From Streptomyces antarcticus (lineage in GTDB: Bacteria > Actinomycetota > Actinomycetes > Streptomycetales > Streptomycetaceae), in contig NZ_JAPNLM010000010.1 of the NCBI RefSeq assembly GCF_026627255.1, positions 1 to 64,000 on the forward strand: a stretch of 64,000 nucleotides of DNA. The letters run 5' to 3'. Under the pieces are notes generated by a model, which had not been told where the DNA came from, searched no databases, and worked only from the letters and a program-made list of their open reading frames with translations. Every line of letters starts with the position of its first letter. Position 1 is the stretch's first letter. The translations under genes and the position numbers were made by a program. Below, piece by piece: positions 7,779 through 16,287 of the stretch.

Positions 7779-9017
7779 GTGGGCGCAGTGGGGGCTGTTG
7801 ACGGACCGCGAGAGGACCGCCTGCGGGAGGACCGCCCGCGGGGTACGGACAGCACGACGACCCTCGTGGTCGTCGGTGCCAATCCGACCGTCGCCTGGGA
7901 GGCCGCGACCCTGCCCGGCGAGGTGGTCCACGTACAGCTGCCCGGCGCGCCCGCGCTCGGCCCCGAGGACCGGGTCCTCACCGCCGACTTCCTGGACCCT
8001 TCCGCCTTCCGCTCGTTCACCGACGAGGTCCTGCGGCCCCTGGCCCCCACCGCCGTCGTCTCCCTCACCGAACTCGGCCTGGAGCCGGCCGCGCTGGCCG
8101 CCCGCCGGCTCGGCGCCGCCGGCGTCGACCCCGCGGTCGTACGGGCCACCCGCGACAAGCTGGAGATGCGGCGCGTCCTGGAGCGCCGGGCCCCGCACCT
8201 GAACCCGGCCTTCGCGGCGGGCGACGACCCGGAGGCGGTGGCGCGGCTGTTCGCCGCCTACGGGCGGGCGGTGGCCAAGCCCGTCGACGGCGTCGGCAGT
8301 ACCGCCATCGCCCTGGTGGAGGGCGCGGACGCACTCACCGCCGACCGCCGCACGGCGGCCACCCTGCTCGAACAGTTCGCCGAGGGGATCGAGTTCAGCG
8401 TCGAGGCGCTCTCGGCGGGCGGTCGCCACACGGTCCTCGGCATCGCCGAGAAGGGCACCACGGACGGGTTCGTCGAGGTCAGCCACATGATGCCGCCACC
8501 CTCCCTGGACCCGCGCCGGCAGGAGCTGGTGGCCCGGGCGGTCGGCGAGCTGCTCGACGCCCTCGGCCTGACCGACGGGCCCAGCCACACCGAGGTCATG
8601 GTCGACGGCGACAAGATCGTCGTCATCGAGACCCACACCCGGCTCGGCGGCGACGGCATCGCCGACCTGGTCCGGCTCACCACCGGGGTCGAGTGGCGGC
8701 GCGCCGCCCTCGGCTGGGCGGTCGGCGCGGGGATCACCAAGGGCCCCGCCGCCGCGGCCGCGGCCGCCACCGTCTTCCTCACCGCCCCGCCGGGACGCGT
8801 CACGGCCGTCGCGCCGCCGCCCCGCCTCGCGCACGGGGACGTACACGCCTGGGACCTCTCGGTCCTCCCCGGTGATGCGGTCCACCCGCTGCGCTCCTCC
8901 TCGGACCGCCTCGGCATGGCCGTCCTGACCGCTGCGGGCACCGACGCCTGCGCGGCGGCCGTCGCGGAACTGATCGCCCATCCGGTGGTCACCACCGCCC
9001 CCGGCCCGGCCCTCTGA
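7779..9017 (+). CDS. ATP-grasp ligase, L-amino-acid-ligase type
   Basis: 412 residues. An N-terminal alpha/beta domain (LVVVGANPTVAWEAA) is followed by the ATP-grasp fold. The nucleotide-binding Lys is in AVAKPVDGVGST and the metal-binding end motif is VVIETHTRLGGDGIADLV. The C-terminal part (WDLSVLPGDAVHPL...DRLGMAVLTAAG) resembles the LAL_C2 domain of dipeptide ligases such as BacD. Such enzymes join a carboxylate to an amine with ATP hydrolysis through an acyl phosphate. I start at the GTG at 7779, which has GGGGAGG 5 bases upstream; a more upstream ATG at 7716 lacks a site and overlaps the promoter. It is the first gene of a six-gene operon. Confidence 0.88.
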   Translation: MGAVGAVDGPREDRLREDRPRGTDSTTTLVVVGANPTVAWEAATLPGEVVHVQLPGAPALGPEDRVLTADFLDPSAFRSFTDEVLRPLAPTAVVSLTELGLEPAALAARRLGAAGVDPAVVRATRDKLEMRRVLERRAPHLNPAFAAGDDPEAVARLFAAYGRAVAKPVDGVGSTAIALVEGADALTADRRTAATLLEQFAEGIEFSVEALSAGGRHTVLGIAEKGTTDGFVEVSHMMPPPSLDPRRQELVARAVGELLDALGLTDGPSHTEVMVDGDKIVVIETHTRLGGDGIADLVRLTTGVEWRRAALGWAVGAGITKGPAAAAAAATVFLTAPPGRVTAVAPPPRLAHGDVHAWDLSVLPGDAVHPLRSSSDRLGMAVLTAAGTDACAAAVAELIAHPVVTTAPGPAL

Positions 9018-9074
9018 CGGCCCCGGGCACCGGCCCGCACCGGCCCGGCCCGCTCCGCTCCGCCTCCGGCCGTC

Positions 9075-9180
9075 CGCACCGCACAGCACGACACGGCACC
9101 GCACCGCACGGCACTGCACAGCACGACACGGCACCGCACGACACGACACGGCACGTCCCGCTCTCGCTCTCGCTCTCTTG
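9075..9180. repeat. Low-complexity CACGG/CTCTCG repeats between operon genes
   Basis: The spacer before the radical SAM gene is a run of GCACGACACGGCACC-like units, including a 20-base segment present twice (9084-9103 and 9120-9139), then several CTCTCG units. One strand is nearly free of stable self-pairing. It is non-coding and may act only as a spacer, or as an mRNA processing or regulatory site within the operon. Confidence 0.6.
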
Positions 9181-9226
9181 GACCTCTCCGCTCTCTTCGA
9201 CGCCACCTTCACCACACGGGGGACAC

Positions 9227-10480
9227 ATGTCTGTCCAGAACGATCCTATTTCCTACGATTTCCACGGTGATGCGCCGTTCTCGATGCCCTTCAAGGACAT
9301 CAAGCCCGAGGAGATCCACATCTACCTCGACCTCGACACCAAGGTCGGGAAGAACACCTGCGGCCAGAAGTGCACCCACTGTTGGTTCGTCAACTACGAG
9401 AAGGTCTACGACAAGTCCTTCGCCATGGAGGAAGGCCCGAAGATCCTCGAGGGCCTCCAGTCGCACGGCTACCACGTCTACCCCCGCTACGTGGACAGCT
9501 TCGCCTACGACGGCGAGTTCATGCGGATCTACGGACCGGCCAACAACCGCGAGTTCCGGCAGGAGTCCGACCACAAGCCCACCGAGACGATGGAGAAGGG
9601 CGACGCCTGGACCAGCGGCCGCCCGCTGCTCGCCGACAACTGGACCGAGCTGCTCGACCTGGCCGCGAAGAACGGCTACGGCACCATCTCCATCACCTAT
9701 CACGGCGTGATCGACGAGAACCTCGAGGTCACCGACCACAAGACGTACCCCATCAAGGGCGTCTTCTCCGGCGCGGACACCGAGGAGGTCCTGCGCCGCA
9801 TCGCCGAGTACAACGAGGGCGTCGACCCCGAGGACGCCTTCCGCGTCAACATCGGTGTCACCGTCGGCCGCCACAACCACGGCCGCACCTCGCTGGAGCG
9901 CTACGCCCACTACTTCAACAAGCTGGGCGTGGCCACCGTCCGGTTCAACAACTTCACCGACCACGGTGGCCGCCACCCCGAACTGCGTCTCTCCCGCGAG
10001 GAGATCGAGCAGGCGTACCGCGACTTCAAGTGGATCCACGAGTCGGTCCCGCTCGGCTTCCAGCTCGGCGTCAGCGAGGACTTCGGCACCTTCGGCATCA
10101 AGGCCATGGGGTTCCCGGGTCACGTCGGCTGGTGCCGGGCCGGCCGCCAGCTGTTCGCCGCCATCCCGGCGGGGGAGGAGGTCCTGTCCGACGGCCCCGA
10201 GGGCCGCCGCGAGAAGATCGGCGACGTCGTCGGCTGCGTCAACACCTTCGAACCGCACCTGGGGATCCTGGTCCGCACGGTCACCGCGGACGGGACGGGC
10301 GAGCGCCACACCTACGACGTGGAGTTCGACCACGACGAGATCGAGGCGTTCACCGCCAAGCGGCTCGCCGGCACCTACAAGGACGGCTGCTTCGCCACCG
10401 AGCTGTCCGAGGAGCTCGGCCTGATCTCCCGCGTCCCCGAGCGGCGCCGCCTGCCGCTCCTCGTCAACTCCCCGTCCTGA
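9227..10480 (+). CDS. Radical SAM enzyme
   Basis: 417 residues. The canonical C-x3-C-x2-C iron-sulfur motif is TCGQKCTHCW with Cys at about 45, 49 and 52, preceded by a beta strand (EIHIYLDLDTK). Cys in GWCRAGRQ, VVGCVNTF and KDGCFATE in the last third could bind an auxiliary cluster, as in twitch or SPASM domains, but the spacing is not canonical. The enzyme should cleave S-adenosylmethionine and generate a 5'-deoxyadenosyl radical. The ATG at 9227 follows GGGGGA. It sits between two ATP-grasp ligases, so its product is probably an unusual amino acid that they couple. I do not recognise a characterised homologue. Confidence 0.92.
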   Translation: MSVQNDPISYDFHGDAPFSMPFKDIKPEEIHIYLDLDTKVGKNTCGQKCTHCWFVNYEKVYDKSFAMEEGPKILEGLQSHGYHVYPRYVDSFAYDGEFMRIYGPANNREFRQESDHKPTETMEKGDAWTSGRPLLADNWTELLDLAAKNGYGTISITYHGVIDENLEVTDHKTYPIKGVFSGADTEEVLRRIAEYNEGVDPEDAFRVNIGVTVGRHNHGRTSLERYAHYFNKLGVATVRFNNFTDHGGRHPELRLSREEIEQAYRDFKWIHESVPLGFQLGVSEDFGTFGIKAMGFPGHVGWCRAGRQLFAAIPAGEEVLSDGPEGRREKIGDVVGCVNTFEPHLGILVRTVTADGTGERHTYDVEFDHDEIEAFTAKRLAGTYKDGCFATELSEELGLISRVPERRRLPLLVNSPS

Positions 10481-10502
10481 CCCCGAGAGGAACCCAGCCG
10501 CG

Positions 10503-11759
10503 ATGCGCCACGTACTCGTCTTCGCCAAGACGCCCTACGCCAAGACCCCGTACGACCAGTGGCTGGCCGGCTCGGGGACCGTCCCGGTCATCGTGACCCC
10601 CGCCGAGTACGCGGCGGGCTACTCCCACCTCCCGCACGTGCACGCCTTCCCCGCCTACGACACGAACCAGCTGGTCGAGAAGACCGCGCTGCGCCTGGCC
10701 CGCGAGTTCGCGGTCGAGGCGGTCTTCGCCCGCGCCGAGGCCGACATCGTGCGGGCCGCCCAGCTGCGCGAGCTGCTCGGCCTGCCGGGCCAGCACACCG
10801 CGAGCGCGGTCGCCTTCCGCGACAAGGTGGTCATGAAGGACCACCTCGCGGGCGGCCCCGTCGACGTACCCGCCTACCGGCGGCTCGACTCGGCGTACAC
10901 GGCGCTCGCCTTCGTCGCCGAACACGGCTATCCGGTCGTGGTCAAGCCGGTGTCGGAGTCGGGCTCGCTGGGCGCGGCGGTCATCCGCGACGAGGCGGAC
11001 CTGGACGCGTACCTGGCCGGCCCGTGGCGGGGGACCAGCGAGATCGAGGCGTTCGTACCCGGTCAGATGTACCACGTGGACGGGCTGGTGGCGGGCGGCG
11101 AGGTCGTCTTCGTCCACCCCTTCCGCTACCTCAACGACTGCCTGTCCTTCCGGGACGACGACTGGGTGGCCAACCTCCCGCTCACCCCGCAGGACCCCTC
11201 GTACGACCGGCTGGTCAAGGCGGCGCGGGCGGTGCTCGCCGAGCTGCCGACGCCGCCGCAGACCGCCTTCCACGCCGAGTTCTGGATCACGCCCGACGAC
11301 CGGCTGGTGTTCTGCGAGATCGCCAGCCGCACCGGCGGCGGCATGATCAGCGCGATGGTCCGGCACGCGTTCGGGATCGACCTGGACAAGGAGTGGCTGT
11401 ACGCGGAGTGCGGCCTGCCCTCCACCCTCGGCGCCCTTTCGTACCGGCCGGCCGGGGCCCTGTGCATCCCGCCGCGGAGCGGGGTGCTGGAGCGGCTGCC
11501 GGCGGGCGGGGACGGGACGGGTGCGCGGGACGAGGCCGAGGACAGTGCCGAACTGCCGTCCTGCGTACGGGAGGTGACGCTGACCGGGGTGGCCGGCCAG
11601 GAGTTCCACGGCGGCGTCAAGTCCGGCCTGTTCCTGGCCGGCTACGTGGTCGACGGGGACACGGAGGAGGATGTGGCAGCCAATCTCGAACGCGTGGCGG
11701 GCTGGTTCTCCGACAACACCCGGTGGCGGCCCGCCGATTCCTCCGGAGGTACCGCATGA
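10503..11759 (+). CDS. Second ATP-grasp ligase
   Basis: 418 residues, same architecture as the first ligase of the operon but diverged. The N-terminal Rossmann-like segment is MRHVLVFAKTPYAKTPYDQW, the ATP-binding loop VVVKPVSESGSLGAAVI, and the metal-binding motif FCEIASRTGGGMI. Two ATP-grasp enzymes in one operon suggest two successive amide bonds or two acceptor amines. The start ATG at 10503 follows GAGAGGAA. Its stop overlaps the sulfurtransferase start by 4 bases. Confidence 0.9.
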   Translation: MRHVLVFAKTPYAKTPYDQWLAGSGTVPVIVTPAEYAAGYSHLPHVHAFPAYDTNQLVEKTALRLAREFAVEAVFARAEADIVRAAQLRELLGLPGQHTASAVAFRDKVVMKDHLAGGPVDVPAYRRLDSAYTALAFVAEHGYPVVVKPVSESGSLGAAVIRDEADLDAYLAGPWRGTSEIEAFVPGQMYHVDGLVAGGEVVFVHPFRYLNDCLSFRDDDWVANLPLTPQDPSYDRLVKAARAVLAELPTPPQTAFHAEFWITPDDRLVFCEIASRTGGGMISAMVRHAFGIDLDKEWLYAECGLPSTLGALSYRPAGALCIPPRSGVLERLPAGGDGTGARDEAEDSAELPSCVREVTLTGVAGQEFHGGVKSGLFLAGYVVDGDTEEDVAANLERVAGWFSDNTRWRPADSSGGTA

Positions 11760-12691
11760 GCGCGACGACACCCCCCGACACCACTGCCACCGAGGGCCCG
11801 GCCGGCGCGCTCGTCGGGGCCGGCCGGCTGGCCGAACGGCTCGGGGAGGGCGTGGTCCTCTTCGACGCCTCCGTCGGCGCCCACCGCGGCGCCGCCGCGC
11901 GGATCCCCGGGGCCCGGCCCTTCGACCTCGACGGGCAGCTGTCGGACCACACCTCGGCCGTGCCGCACACCATGCCCGGCGCCGGGGCGTTCACCGAGGC
12001 CCTGCGGGCGCTCGGCCTGCACGACACCGACACGGTCGTCGTCTACGACGCGCAGGGCGTCTACTCCAGCGCCCGCGCCTGGTGGATGCTGCGCGCCATG
12101 GGCTTCGACCGGGTCGCCGTCCTCGACGGCGGCCTGCCCGCCTGGACCGCCGCCGGCCATCCGGTCGAAGCGGTGCCCGCCGCGTACGACGGCCCGCGCG
12201 GCACGTTCACCGCCCGGCCCCGGCCGGGCCTGGTCGTGGACGCCGACACCGTCGCCGCCGCCCTCGCCGACCCGGCCGCCGCCGTCCTCGACGCGCGGAC
12301 CGGCGGGCGGTACGCGGGCACCGCGCCCGAGCCGCGCGAGGGCCTGCGCGGCGGCCACATGCCCGGCGCCGCCAGCCTCCCGTTCGGGGACCTCCAGCGC
12401 GACGGCGGCCTGATGCGGCCCGTGCCGGAGCTGCGTACGGCGTTCGAGGCGGCGGCCGGGGAGCGCGAGCGGCTGTACTTCAGCTGCGGCTCCGGGGTCA
12501 CCGCCTGCGTCCTCGCGCTCGGGGCGACGCTGGCCGGCTACCGCGACCTCGCCGTGTACGACGGCTCGTGGAGCGAGTGGGGCCTGCCCTCGGACCGCCC
12601 GGTGGTCACCGGCGTGGCCGTCGGCGGGACCCCCGTCGCGCCGGGCGGTGGTGCGGCCGGCGGGGCCGCGGGTGGGGGCGGCTCGCCGTGA
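11756..12691 (+). CDS. Sulfurtransferase, 3-mercaptopyruvate type (tandem rhodanese)
   Basis: 311 residues with two rhodanese domains. The second carries the active-site loop CGSGVTAC with the catalytic Cys at about 244. That loop is the signature of 3-mercaptopyruvate sulfurtransferases such as E. coli SseA, as opposed to the CRKGVT-type loop of thiosulfate enzymes. It moves sulfane sulfur from a donor to a thiol or protein. The ATG at 11756 has a CCGGAGG site and overlaps the previous stop. Its position between ligases and a PLP C-S lyase suggests it handles sulfur for the cluster's product. The tail after residue 285 is Gly/Ala-rich linker. Confidence 0.9.
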   Translation: MSATTPPDTTATEGPAGALVGAGRLAERLGEGVVLFDASVGAHRGAAARIPGARPFDLDGQLSDHTSAVPHTMPGAGAFTEALRALGLHDTDTVVVYDAQGVYSSARAWWMLRAMGFDRVAVLDGGLPAWTAAGHPVEAVPAAYDGPRGTFTARPRPGLVVDADTVAAALADPAAAVLDARTGGRYAGTAPEPREGLRGGHMPGAASLPFGDLQRDGGLMRPVPELRTAFEAAAGERERLYFSCGSGVTACVLALGATLAGYRDLAVYDGSWSEWGLPSDRPVVTGVAVGGTPVAPGGGAAGGAAGGGGSP

Positions 12692-13983
12692 CCGCGGGAC
12701 GGCACGGTGCCGGACTCACCGCGAAGTGGCGGATCTTCACCGGGCTGCCCGCCGGCCTCAAGGCCCTGATCGGCCTGTCCTTCGTCGTGGCCCTCGGCAG
12801 CTACATGGTCACCCCGTTCATCGGGGTGCTCATGGTCGAGGCCGTCGGCATGGACATCCGGGTGGCCGGGGTGCTGGTGGCCGTGGCCACCTTCATCCAG
12901 TTCGGCGGCAGCATTCTCGGCGGCGCGGTCGTGGACCGGCTCGGGCTCAAGCGGACCATGGTGGGCGCGCTGGCCCTGCGCACGGCGGGGCTGGTCCTCC
13001 TCGGGGTGGCCGTGAAAGTGCCCTGGGTCGCGTACCCGGCCGTCGTCCTCGTCGCGGCCGGACCGGCGCTGTACCTCCCGGCGAACAAGGCGTACATCGT
13101 CACCAGCGTCTCCGACGAACTGCGCCCGCTCTTCCTCGGGGTGAGCAGCGCCGCCCTCAACGCCGGCATGGGGCTGGGCCCGCTGCTTGCCGCGCTGCTG
13201 ATCGACGCGGATCCGGTCGTGCTGCTCATCGGCCTCGCCGCCCTGTTCGCGCTGATCACCGCGGCCCACCAGGCCACCTTGAAACCGGTCGCGCGCCGGC
13301 CGGCGGCCCCGGTGGCCGGCCCGGGGACGGCGGCGGCCGGCGCCGGGGCGCCGACCGGGAAGCGGGCGGCGCTGCGCGGCGCGCTGCGCCCGGTCCTCTT
13401 CACCGGTCTCGCCTTCTACCTGTACTTCTTCTTCCAGAGCTTCATGGGCCTGTACGCGGTCGGGGTGTCCGACATCCGGCTCCTCGGCTGGGTGATGCTG
13501 CTCAACTGCGCCATGGTCGTGGTGCTGCAGCCGGTGCTCGCCGACCGCATCGCGCGCGCCGGCTACCGCCGGCTGGTGGTCGTCTCGTTCGCCCTGATGG
13601 CGCTCGGCACGGCGGCCATGGCCCTCGGCGGCACCCCGGCCCTGCTGGGCGGCACGGCCCTCTTCACGCTCGGCGAGGTCTTCCTCTTCCTGCGCTGCGA
13701 CCTGGAACTCGTCGACCGCGTGCCGGACAGTCCCGCCTTCGCCTTCGGCGTGCAGCGGCTGACCGCCGGTATCGGCGGACTCCTCGCGGGCGTCGTCGGC
13801 GGATTCGTCTTCGCCCACTACGAGGCCGCCGGCGACCTGGGCGGGTTCTGGCTGGTGGTGGCGGCGCAGTGCGCGGGCGCGGCCCTGCTCGCCCTGCTGC
13901 TGGGCGGCCGCCGCCGGGCCGCCGCCGCCCCCGGACCGCCGTTGCCCGAGGCGTCGTCGGCCGAACCGGCGGTGGCCCGGTGA
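12688..13983 (+). CDS. MFS transporter, probable product exporter
   Basis: 431 residues with about twelve hydrophobic segments in two halves separated by a Pro/Ala-rich cytoplasmic loop (about residues 195-230). The MFS motif-A region is GGAVVDRLGLKRTM. The start is GTG at 12688 and overlaps the sulfurtransferase stop (GTGA). Membership in the operon implies export of, and self-protection from, its small-molecule product. There are no close substrate clues. Confidence 0.9.
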   Translation: MTAGRHGAGLTAKWRIFTGLPAGLKALIGLSFVVALGSYMVTPFIGVLMVEAVGMDIRVAGVLVAVATFIQFGGSILGGAVVDRLGLKRTMVGALALRTAGLVLLGVAVKVPWVAYPAVVLVAAGPALYLPANKAYIVTSVSDELRPLFLGVSSAALNAGMGLGPLLAALLIDADPVVLLIGLAALFALITAAHQATLKPVARRPAAPVAGPGTAAAGAGAPTGKRAALRGALRPVLFTGLAFYLYFFFQSFMGLYAVGVSDIRLLGWVMLLNCAMVVVLQPVLADRIARAGYRRLVVVSFALMALGTAAMALGGTPALLGGTALFTLGEVFLFLRCDLELVDRVPDSPAFAFGVQRLTAGIGGLLAGVVGGFVFAHYEAAGDLGGFWLVVAAQCAGAALLALLLGGRRRAAAAPGPPLPEASSAEPAVAR

Positions 13984-15278
13984 ACGAGCCCGACCCGTCG
14001 CGGGAGGCGGTGCCCGGGCCGGCCCCGTCGCGGGAGGAGGTGCCCGGGCCGGCCCCGTCGCGGGAGGAGGTGCCCGACTCCGCCCCCTCGCGGGAGACGC
14101 GGTTCGTGCACGCCGCCTCCGATCCGCGCCGGCAGGGCGGTTACGTCAACCCGCCCGTGCACCGCGCCTCCACCGTCCTCTACCAGGACACCGCCGAGAT
14201 GGACGCCTCCCAGGCGGACCCGCTCAAGCGCGGCCCCCAGGTCTACGGCCGCTTCGGCACCCCCACCGGCCGCGCCTTCGAGGAGGCGCTGACCGAGCTG
14301 GAGGGCGGCCACGCGGCGGTGGCCACCTGCTCCGGTCTCGCGGCGATCACCACGGTGATCCTCGCGTACGTCCGGGCCGGCGACCACATCCTGGTCAGCG
14401 ACTCCGTCTACCTGCCGACCCGGAAGTTCTGCGACTCGCTCGCCGTGCTGGGCGTGGAGACCGAGTACTACGACCCGGCCGCGGGCGGCGCCGCGATCGA
14501 GGAGCTGATCCGCCCCACGACCAGGCTGCTCTACCTGGAGTCCCCGGGCTCCACCACCTTCGAGGTACAGGACGTCCCGGCGCTCACAGCCGTCTGCCGG
14601 GCCCGCGGCGTGGCCACCGTCGCGGACAACACCTGGGCCACGCCCGCCTTCTGCCGCCCGATGGCACTGGGCGCGGGTGTGGACGCGGTGGTGCACTCCG
14701 CGACGAAGTACCTGACGGGCCACGCGGACAGCATCCTCGGCGCGATCGTCTGCACGCGGGAGAGCTACCCGGTCATCCGCGGCGCGGCGATCCGGCTCGG
14801 CCAGTGCGCGAGCGCCGACGACGTCTACCTCGGCCTGCGCGGGCTGCGCACCCTGGGCGTACGGATGAGCTGGCACCAGGACCAGGGGCTGGAGCTGGCG
14901 CGCTGGACCGCCAAGCAGGAGGGCGTGGCGGCCGTACTGCACCCGGGACTGCCCGAGGACCCCGGCCACGGCCTGTGGCGGCGGGACTTCACCGGCGCGG
15001 CGGGGCTGTTCGGGGTGGAACTGGAGCCGCGCTTCGGCAAGCCGGACGTGGACGCGATGCTCGACCGGCTGCGGGTCTTCGGCCTGGGCCACAGTTACGG
15101 CGGCTACGAGAGCCTGGTCGTCCCGGCCGACCCGGTTTCCCACCGCCTGCCGGGCACCTGGGCGGGGCGCGGTCCGCTGATCCGGGTGCACGTCGGCTTC
15201 GAGGGCCTGGACGACCTGAAGCAGGACCTGACGGCGGGCTTCGAAACCCTGCTGGACGGCGGCGGCCCGACGCCGTGA
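13980..15278 (+). CDS. Cys/Met-metabolism PLP enzyme, cystathionine beta-lyase-like
   Basis: 432 residues of the gamma-family (fold type I) PLP enzymes. The PLP Lys lies in SATKYLTGH (about K243), the phosphate and ring contacts in CSGLAA and VADNTWATPAF. The MetC-like opening is VNPPVHRASTVLYQDTAEMD. It should catalyse beta- or gamma-elimination or replacement at a sulfur-containing amino acid. The start GTG at 13980 overlaps the MFS stop. The first 40 residues are an unusual repeat of PSREEVPGPA units coded by a 30-base DNA repeat (about 13994-14098), which should be a flexible tail. It is the last gene of the operon. Confidence 0.9.
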   Translation: MNEPDPSREAVPGPAPSREEVPGPAPSREEVPDSAPSRETRFVHAASDPRRQGGYVNPPVHRASTVLYQDTAEMDASQADPLKRGPQVYGRFGTPTGRAFEEALTELEGGHAAVATCSGLAAITTVILAYVRAGDHILVSDSVYLPTRKFCDSLAVLGVETEYYDPAAGGAAIEELIRPTTRLLYLESPGSTTFEVQDVPALTAVCRARGVATVADNTWATPAFCRPMALGAGVDAVVHSATKYLTGHADSILGAIVCTRESYPVIRGAAIRLGQCASADDVYLGLRGLRTLGVRMSWHQDQGLELARWTAKQEGVAAVLHPGLPEDPGHGLWRRDFTGAAGLFGVELEPRFGKPDVDAMLDRLRVFGLGHSYGGYESLVVPADPVSHRLPGTWAGRGPLIRVHVGFEGLDDLKQDLTAGFETLLDGGGPTP

Positions 15279-15372
15279 CGCGCCCGGCCGCCACGACGCC
15301 GTGACACCGTCACGCGCCCGGCCGCCAAGAGGCCGTCACGTGCCCGGCCCAACGCGACGAGCCGGCCCGGCG

Positions 15373-16287
15373 TCAGTCGACCGGCCGCAGGGACCGTTCG
15401 GAGCGCAGGCCCGCCCAGGCCGCCGTGGCGGCCACGGCGGCGGCGGCGGCGAGGGCGAGGCCGCCGGTCAGGGGTGCGGGATCGGGCGGGGCCTGATTCC
15501 AGAGGTAGAGCTGGTACTGGGCCTCGGGGGGCAGGTTCAGCAGGTCGGCGATCCAGCGGTGCGGCAGGAACGGCGCCGCCGGAAGCAGTACGAGGGGCGC
15601 GGTCACCAGCAGGGGACCGATGCCGAGCGCGAGGGTCCCGATGACGCTGCGCAGCAGGGCCGCCGCGAGGGCGGCCAGGGAGACGAAGAGGAGCTGGACG
15701 AGGAGGGCGGCGGCGATGGCGCCCGCGGCCTGGCCCCAGGTCGCGGACTCGACGGGCAGGGGATCGACGGGCAGGGGAGGGGGTGTGGGGGCGGCCCCGC
15801 CGGCGAACCCGGGGGCCACCGCGCGCGGCCGTACCGGCCACAGCCGGGCGAGCGCCGAGGTGGCCAGCCACAGCAGTACGCCGGTGACGATCTGGCCGGC
15901 GAGTGACAGGGCGAGGGCGGCGCCGGCCTTGCGGGCCCACAGCACCCCGACCCGGTTCTCGAACAGGCGCAGGGCGCTCCAGGTGCCGCCTTCCAGGGTC
16001 TGGCCGAGCCCGGTGGCGACGACCACTCCCGTGAGGACGAGACCCAGCAGGGTCGCGAACTGCCATGCCGCCGCTCGCAGCGCCGACGGGAGCGAGGTGA
16101 GCGCCGACACCGAGGGGTCGAGCACTCCGTACGAGGCTCCCGACATCCAGAGCCGGACGGCGAGCGCCAGGGCCAGCAGCACCACGGCCGCGGCCGCTCC
16201 CCATACGGGAGCGGTCCACAGGGCGCGCAGCTCGCCGGCCCAGGCGGTCCACTCCCCGCGGGCCGGCCGCCGCCGGGTACCGGCCAT
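15373..16287 (-). CDS. ABC transporter permease (ABC-2 type)
   Basis: 304 residues with about six hydrophobic segments. A proline-rich extracellular loop (about 170-185) is followed by long hydrophobic spans (AIAAALLVQLLFVSLAALAA, IGTLALGIGPLLVTAPLVLL). The ATG at 16287 overlaps the stop of the upstream permease gene. With that permease and the ATPase it forms a heterodimeric exporter whose substrate is unknown. It converges with the biosynthetic operon, separated by about 95 bases of CG-rich repeats. Confidence 0.85.
   Translation of the reverse strand: MAGTRRRPARGEWTAWAGELRALWTAPVWGAAAAVVLLALALAVRLWMSGASYGVLDPSVSALTSLPSALRAAAWQFATLLGLVLTGVVVATGLGQTLEGGTWSALRLFENRVGVLWARKAGAALALSLAGQIVTGVLLWLATSALARLWPVRPRAVAPGFAGGAAPTPPPLPVDPLPVESATWGQAAGAIAAALLVQLLFVSLAALAAALLRSVIGTLALGIGPLLVTAPLVLLPAAPFLPHRWIADLLNLPPEAQYQLYLWNQAPPDPAPLTGGLALAAAAAVAATAAWAGLRSERSLRPVD

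Noticed and set aside
9370-10596. Long Arg-rich plus-strand frame over the radical SAM gene
   Set aside because: Frame-shifted shadow of a gene with clear C-x3-C-x2-C and family features.
15279-15372. CG-rich repeats between convergent operons as a strong terminator
   Set aside because: Only 5-base pairings; the repeats (CGCCCGGCCGCCA) look like slippage rather than a stable stem.
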